Below are positions 58,144 to 64,000 of a stretch of 64,000 nt of DNA, one piece after another (position 1 is the first letter of the stretch; each line of letters begins with the position of its first letter). Below the pieces are notes generated by a model that did no database searches, was not told the DNA's origin, and worked only from the letters and a program-made list of their open reading frames with translations. This DNA comes from Atherix ibis (taxonomy: Eukaryota; Arthropoda; Insecta; Diptera; Athericidae): contig OY282607.1 of NCBI GenBank assembly GCA_958298945.1, positions 88,915,270 to 88,979,269 on the forward strand, written 5' to 3'. The position numbers and the translations under genes are program-made.

Positions 58144-60999
58144 CTGCAAATAAAATTAAAGACATAAATCGTATTAAATGTATCTGCATAAAATTGTTTT
58201 AAAAGAAAAAACAAAACAAAAATAAAGTTACCCAGTTTTATGGTGTATGTCATTTTTTTTCTTCTGTGCTTTTTTATTTAATTATAGTAATTTTTTGTGT
58301 AAACGTGGCATGAATTTTAATTGAAAATTAATATATATATTTTTTTAGCATTCAGAATATATGCATTTTAGGATATAAAATCAATTAAAAAAATAGGGTT
58401 TTACTAAAAGGCATTCAAGAGGTTTTATTTTTAATTCAAATCGCACTTATTGTTTATCTAAAAAGTTCTAGAAATTCACAAGTATATGTTGAGGAGCCAT
58501 TGTAGCTACTAAAAGTTACTGTTTGTTATGCATTTAGGTCCGGAGGTATGATTTTTTGAAAATGAAGTATAGAAGATCATTACTGTCAATTTTCAGCACT
58601 GTGGCCGTATGATAAATAACTGTTTTTTTGCCTGAATTTGCAGTTTTAACAAAAACCAGTTAAATTTTTAACAAAAACCAGAAATACATGTGGTTTTAAT
58701 AAAAAAAAAAAATCTCCAAGCCACACAACACTTCCAATTTTAACTTTACTGCTCGAAACGTTCCCAGAACGCGTAATTTTGAGATTTGGTGATCTCAATT
58801 AGCCGCCAATATCGTCCAATTTCATGCCGTTGGACTTTTTTTTTAAAACTTATGTATTTACAAAGATAATCCTCAAATTGAAAAAGTCGACATTTATTAA
58901 AATTTAGTACATTCAAAAGCCGATATCTGTCAAATATTGTCAAAATTATATCCGGATATTTACAAAAAAGGCATCAAAAATTATCTGAAAAGGATCAAGG
59001 TCTGCTATATGATGGTAAGGGCCCAAGCAATATAATAAAATAAAAATTCGGATAACCCTTTATTTTGCTGATAAAATTTTTAGTTAATTATCAATTTGGA
59101 TAGACTTAAAGAAAGCAGATTTAATTGATTAGCAAGCAAATATAACTACTTAAGAAAAGGGTACAATTCCACTTTTATCGTCCCTATTCATTTTACAAAG
59201 TTTTAGATCTTTTTTTTCTAAGAATTTAATTGGAATTGATTGAAAAAGAAAATTTCAGAATTTTTGCTATTAAAAATTGTTTGAAAGTATTTCAATTAAT
59301 TTTTTTTTATATGAAAAGGAAGAAATTTTTTTAAAAAATTATTTAATAATAATCGATAATAAAAAATGTAATATGAAATTGAAAATATTCAAAAGAATAT
59401 TTAAAGCAAATTGATGAAATATTGAAATTGAAAAGCAATTGGACGATGACAGATTAAATGGAAATACATGGAAATGTGAAGCGATCAGCAATCCACGGCC
59501 TTTGGCACTTTTCCGGATTCGATGAGAAATTCATTATGCTATCGAGGTCTACACGACATTTCATCTACCGTCTACAATATAGTGGGTCTAGAGTAATAGG
59601 AGCTATGCAACCGCAATAGATATCGATGGACAGCATAGATCTCAGTTCATGTCTTATGCAATCGAAAATCTCACCAAGCTGCAACGCTCTACCAGCATCT
59701 TTGAAAGACAACTTCTTCCAGAATGGCGTTATGCAATTGTCAAGAAAAATATTGTTTAATATTATTAAAGCGACTTTTCATGTTGGTCTCCCTACGAAGA
59801 ATGGGAAGTGAATCTATTTCTTCACGCTTCTCTTCTTATAAGACGGAATTATCTTTTCTCAAACAACTTTTTATCTGACTAGGGAAATAAAAAGAATCAT
59901 TCGATCCATTGCAGAGTTGTAGTTTTTTGTAATGTCACTGATCAATTTATTATTTTTGTTATCGATTCGATTGTGTAAACTTAAATGCGATTAGGTACGT
60001 GACTTTCTGGCCACCAAAAGCCCCCAGCTTGGCTATCTTCTTGTGCGGTTAAACGATTTCTGAGGATCAGTGTCTATCGAAAGTGATGATCAGGCAAATT
60101 AGCTAATACCGGAAATGATGGTCATCTATTATCGCCAAAGTATGAATTCTTGTTGTAAGCTAACATCAAAAATTTGTAGTGTGTTTTTAGATTAGATATT
60201 CTTTATTTAACCAAAAGAAGTTAGGTTATGCTCAAAAGGGAGTTCCGAAAATTTATAGTCTTGTCTACATTGATCAGAGGTAAATAATTTCTTTTGTGAT
60301 TAGATAAAATTTGAAATTTTTATCAATTATTATTAAGTGGATATTCCTGTTTATAGAAAACTATCATATTATCTTATCTTATAATAGTAAAAATATCTTC
60401 TGATTTAGGAGTTTTGATTAAAACGAATTTTTTAAAAAAAATATTTTTACTTTTCAATAAAATAAAAAAAAACTTTTTTTATAAATTACTTCATTTTAAT
60501 TTTTTTTACTTAATTATAAAACTTTCCAATTTATCAGAAAACTAAATAAAAGATTTTTGTAATTTAGAAAGTAAAATTTAAAAAAATATTTTTATTGTTA
60601 AGAACCAAATATTATCTTCTTTGATACTACATACAAAATTTGATAGTGGTTGCCGAATCAGAAAAAGATAACCCTTAAGGTGGAAGAAAGGTTTGTGTCT
60701 TGGATAAAAGCTGCTCTTTTCAATAACAAATGTGACAAATTATATTATGAACTTATTTTTTTATTAATATTATAAAAAATAAGTAATTTAATTTAAAAAA
60801 AAATTGTTTGATGCAATAATGCTTTTGGTAGCCCACGGAGTTTATTTCGGTTAGTTTTAATTTAAAGGTGTCCAAACTTTCCATGCAAGAACTAATTGTT
60901 TTTCGGGCTGTATCCCTTTTAGCACCGTCTTTTTGAAATCACATCAATATCTTGCAATTTAGGCACAAACAACTAGATTATCATGTGACCATTAACTGT
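58144..60999. other. Intergenic or intronic DNA
   Basis: Mostly AT-rich. 59455-59820 is more balanced, but no stable frame or recognisable domain was found. Confidence 0.45.
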
Positions 61000-61480
61000 T
61001 ATTGCCTGATCAGCTGCATTTTTAACGAAGAATGTTCCGGTGATGCCTTCAGCCCAAAATGCGGTTCAATGAACTCCACTCGCTGCGTGACTTCAGTTCT
61101 TGAGTCCAATGAATTTTGTAAGCACAAAGATGCAAATCCTTCATTAAAATACGTACCGTAAGCTGACAGCTATCACGGTGTCTCTTGTTTTCGTCAAAAA
61201 TAACTTACGGCACATATGGCGCCAAATTCAAATCTCGCATTATTTTTAGGACATGCTATAATTCGTTGAATATTCTGCTGTATAGTGCAGTGCGAAAAAA
61301 CCATTGCGAACTCTTATTCGCGTTCGAGAAGATGGTCCTTCAAAAAATGTTTAGCTTCTTAAATAACATGGAGCATTCCGGAGCCTACTTAACGACACGA
61401 TCCTTGAACGTTACCGTAACCGCCGGTGCGGATAAAATCAAGCATATTGGCTTCGGTATGCTGTGCACTTAATCCGTGTG
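61000..61480 (-). pseudogene. Tc1/mariner-superfamily transposase N-terminal relic
   Basis: Minus-strand translation near 61155-61090 gives RILMKDLHLCAYKIHWTQEL, a close match to the linker after the DNA-binding domain in DD41D-type transposases (RILRKDLxLHPYKIxLTQELKPxD). One base out of frame it continues TQRVEFIEPHFG (family RRxFxxW). Upstream, 61480-61190 gives protein-like text with in-frame stops that I could not place. It may be a remnant of the same family as 21860-22585. Plus-strand open frames across this region (one Cys-rich) are then antisense artefacts. Confidence 0.5.
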
Positions 61481-62288
61481 GACGAGGAATATCCTTCTAA
61501 GAAAATCTTCAGCATCCATTTATGGTCCCAGGAGAAGAGGTAAGCCCTGCCTTCGTTGAAGTGACTGCGTTAACTACGATGCCAAAAATATGCTTGGACG
61601 TCTGGAATTTTTTGATTTAGCAGGCCTAGGCCAGATTTCCGATTTTCGTATCCCATTAACCTGGCTCACGCACCTAAAAAGTCCATAAACTTTCAATTCT
61701 ATTATATTATTAGAATATTATTGAAACGAATCTATCCATTAATAATGACTTATTAATTTTCTTTTTCTTTTATAACTTCACATTCAAGTGTTCTCCACCC
61801 AATTTTTTTTAGTTTTTGCGGTCAAGTCTTCTCCACTCAATTTTTTTTAGCCTTTACTTCAACAAAAAAAAATATTAAAAATATTCCAAAAGGATGAAGC
61901 AAAAATTTTTTTAATTTTAGCAAAAACATACGATCTGTTCATGCTCAGTTGAGGCTACTGACTTCTTAGATAATCCGAAGACAAATAGATCTTCTTTTTT
62001 ACTCATATTAAAATAATATTAAATAAAAAGAAAACTTCATGGTTAATCCTTAAATCGGTAGCTTTTATGTCAATTTGATTAAAACAAAATTCATATAATT
62101 TTTCTAGAACAAAATTTTTGAAAAGTTATTTTTAATCTTTTCAATTGACTACTAATTAGTGATAATTTATTAAAATCCAAAAAAAAAATATTCTAGAAAA
62201 ACACTGATAATATCAAAATGAATTTTCAATTTATACTTTGAATTAATATTGATCGACATTAATTAGAATTTATTTCTTTTAAATAGTT
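61481..62288. other. Intergenic DNA
   Basis: 61480-61680 has balanced composition without a readable frame; the rest is AT-rich. A short tandem duplication occurs at about 61783-61853 ('tcaagtgttctccacccaat' versus 'tcaagtcttctccactcaat'). Confidence 0.5.
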
Positions 62289-62340
62289 TGAACTCAGTAG
62301 CGAGAATACGGGACCAAAAGTGCTGCCTTGTGGTAAACCA
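62289..62340 (-). mobile_element. Jockey-like reverse-transcriptase scrap
   Basis: Minus strand reads GLPQGSTFGPVFSLLSS, the conserved xGxPQGSxxGPxxF box of non-LTR reverse transcriptases, with no other motif preserved nearby. Confidence 0.7.
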
Positions 62341-64000
62341 TTAAAGATTTGAAGAAATTATTGTATAAACAACGAGGGTTCCCGAGTTAGTGGCATAAAA
62401 TACAATTTTTTTTTTGGATACTTAAATATAGTAATTAATAATAATATTTTCTTTAGAATAATAAATTCAGAATTGTTGATTTTGTTGTTGTTATTTAAAA
62501 TTTCGTTTAAATATTTTTTTTTGTCTTAAACTACTACTTATAGTCTTTGCTAGAATCAATCAATTTTTCTTTGTTATTTTTAAGGTTGTTTTTTATTAAA
62601 AATTTATTTGATTAATATGAACTGTTAATGAACTTAATTAGCATTAGTTCTATTCAGATTTAAGTATTCATATTTTTTTTTGAAGCCAGTGACAAAATAA
62701 ATTTGGATTTAATTTAAATAATCTGAAAAAAAAGAAATTATTTTTCTTTTAAATAAAATCGGTGTTTTTTTGGAGACTTTTCCAAAGTCTTGTTTGAAGA
62801 AACCAACCGTCTTTATTATTAATGTTTGAATATTTTTATTTTAAATTATTTGGATTTAATAGCTTAAGTTAAAGACAATTAAGAATTTATTCAAAATCTT
62901 AAAGTTTTTATATTCATGATTAAATAAAAGTATAAAAATTCTGCATAAAAATTCACTGTTTTTATATAGTAAAATTTATATTTTAATATAAATCAATATA
63001 AAATTACTTATTCTGTGAATTTATATTTATTGCTGTGTTGTTAAATGGTAAAAAAAAAATCACCTACAGAAAAGGTAGCCATGTTCATTTATTTTTCCAC
63101 CTTTTATGAATATTAAATTGAATGCATATGTTTTTGGCTAGGCAACAGACCGAATAATCGATACATAAATACTTTTAATAAACACTATTAACAATGAAAT
63201 ATGCAGCAACCAAGAAACAAGAGCCTTTCTATTAAATATTGAATCTCTGCCAGGTAGTATGACTATCTGAAATTTTGTTCGACTGGAAATGTTCAGTGGA
63301 CCAACAAATTTTACCATTTACAGCATCTATCCACCTACCATGTCCTCTTGGCCCCATGGCTGATCATATTCTGTGGTATTAGAGGAACTAAAATGAGTAC
63401 TTTTTGTGTCTACGGTAAGGTATACCAAGGCGCAATAGCTGTACCTCATTTGAAAGGTGACATTATGATCAGTAAAGTTGGCTTTTGGCTAAATAGAAAG
63501 CGTTGAATTTATGTCGAATATACGAAATTTTAATAAACTCTGAGTGAATAGACCTACCTCTAAGTCTTAGCCACTTACTTTACAACGAAAATGGTTAACA
63601 CCTATTCACGACATACGAAATATGTTCTAGGAGACATCGAATCAGACACCGAACACCGTACTGGACACTGTACCTACTCAGGTGGATTACTATTTGCCGA
63701 CTATCTGGACAACCTTCTCTTATATGAGAATATGTTCATATTCAATTGAATTCAATTCAATTCCCCGTTTATGTCATTTATTAATTGCCCAACACTGGAC
63801 AGAAACACTGAATGTTAATGCAATCGAACAGCTAGTAGGCTTTTGAACAAATACCTTCCTGGAACTGGGCACCTGTTTAGACTGGACTTTATTTAAAATT
63901 CCTTTTTGTTTAGTAAAGTTAATTCCATCTTATGTTTATGTCACTGTTCATTTACGAAATTCAAAGTTTAAACAATCTCATAGAAAGTGGGTCTTTAATG
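62341..64000. other. AT-rich intergenic DNA
   Basis: No gene found. A small 'aattcaattg' type repeat lies near 63740-63762. Confidence 0.5.

Noticed and set aside
60952..61472. Cys-rich plus-strand exon (CSGDAFSPKCGS...) with a possible GTAAGC donor at 61160
   Set aside because: The opposite strand gives a clear transposase linker motif (KDLHLCAYKIHWTQEL), which explains the composition better.

Overview
This is an AT-rich, repeat-dominated eukaryotic window. It is almost certainly from an insect, plausibly a fly. The basis is several mariner families, a DD41D ('rosa'-type) transposase, many Jockey-type non-LTR retrotransposon fragments, a 5S rRNA-like segment closest in wording to insect 5S, and spliceosomal exons with GT-AG introns. 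There are no operons, CRISPR arrays or bacterial-style genes.

Layout. 1-1.2 kb: a 13-bp satellite inside a Jockey 3' repeat. 1.5-2.4 kb: a dead SETMAR-like mariner. 3.4-5.8 kb: Jockey remnants and a foldback repeat. 7.0-8.8 kb: decayed coding-like DNA that includes a transmembrane segment. 10.5-12.7 kb: two direct copies of one mariner-like element, the second carrying a nested second mariner. 15.7-16.6 kb: a chimeric retroelement made of a 5S-like head, a B-box-like region, a LINE endonuclease fragment and a LINE tail, bounded by an 11-bp target-site duplication. 16.8-17.9 kb: Jockey. 18.9-19.3 kb: a possible small secreted protein. 20-21.3 kb: a nearly intact mariner. 21.7-23.7 kb: a DD41D transposase relic with a foldback, then Jockey. 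24.3-25.4 kb: two unidentified gene relics. 29.0-30.3 kb: a third mariner. 32.9-34.7 kb: Jockey with a duplicated 3' end. 34.9-36.2 kb: a second copy of the 20-kb mariner. 38.9-40.2 kb: a satellite of about 145 bp. 42-43 kb: a tandem repeat of about 330 bp. 48-56.7 kb: three copies of a dispersed element, two of them carrying large (TTCATC)-type arrays. 61 kb: another transposase relic.

The only convincing host gene is on the minus strand. Its two 3'-terminal coding exons (45847-45575 and 45257-44766) encode a fibronectin-III-like domain, a linker, one transmembrane helix and a short cytoplasmic tail. A 54-bp phase-0 exon at 58143-58090 on the same strand may belong to it or to a neighbour.

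The most notable observations are the 5S-headed chimeric retroelement, the recurrent short-spacer foldbacks (22.4, 29.1, 38.4 and 48.2 kb), the uniform minus-strand orientation of all Jockey pieces, and the element that carries microsatellite arrays. I found no clear previously undescribed multi-gene system.
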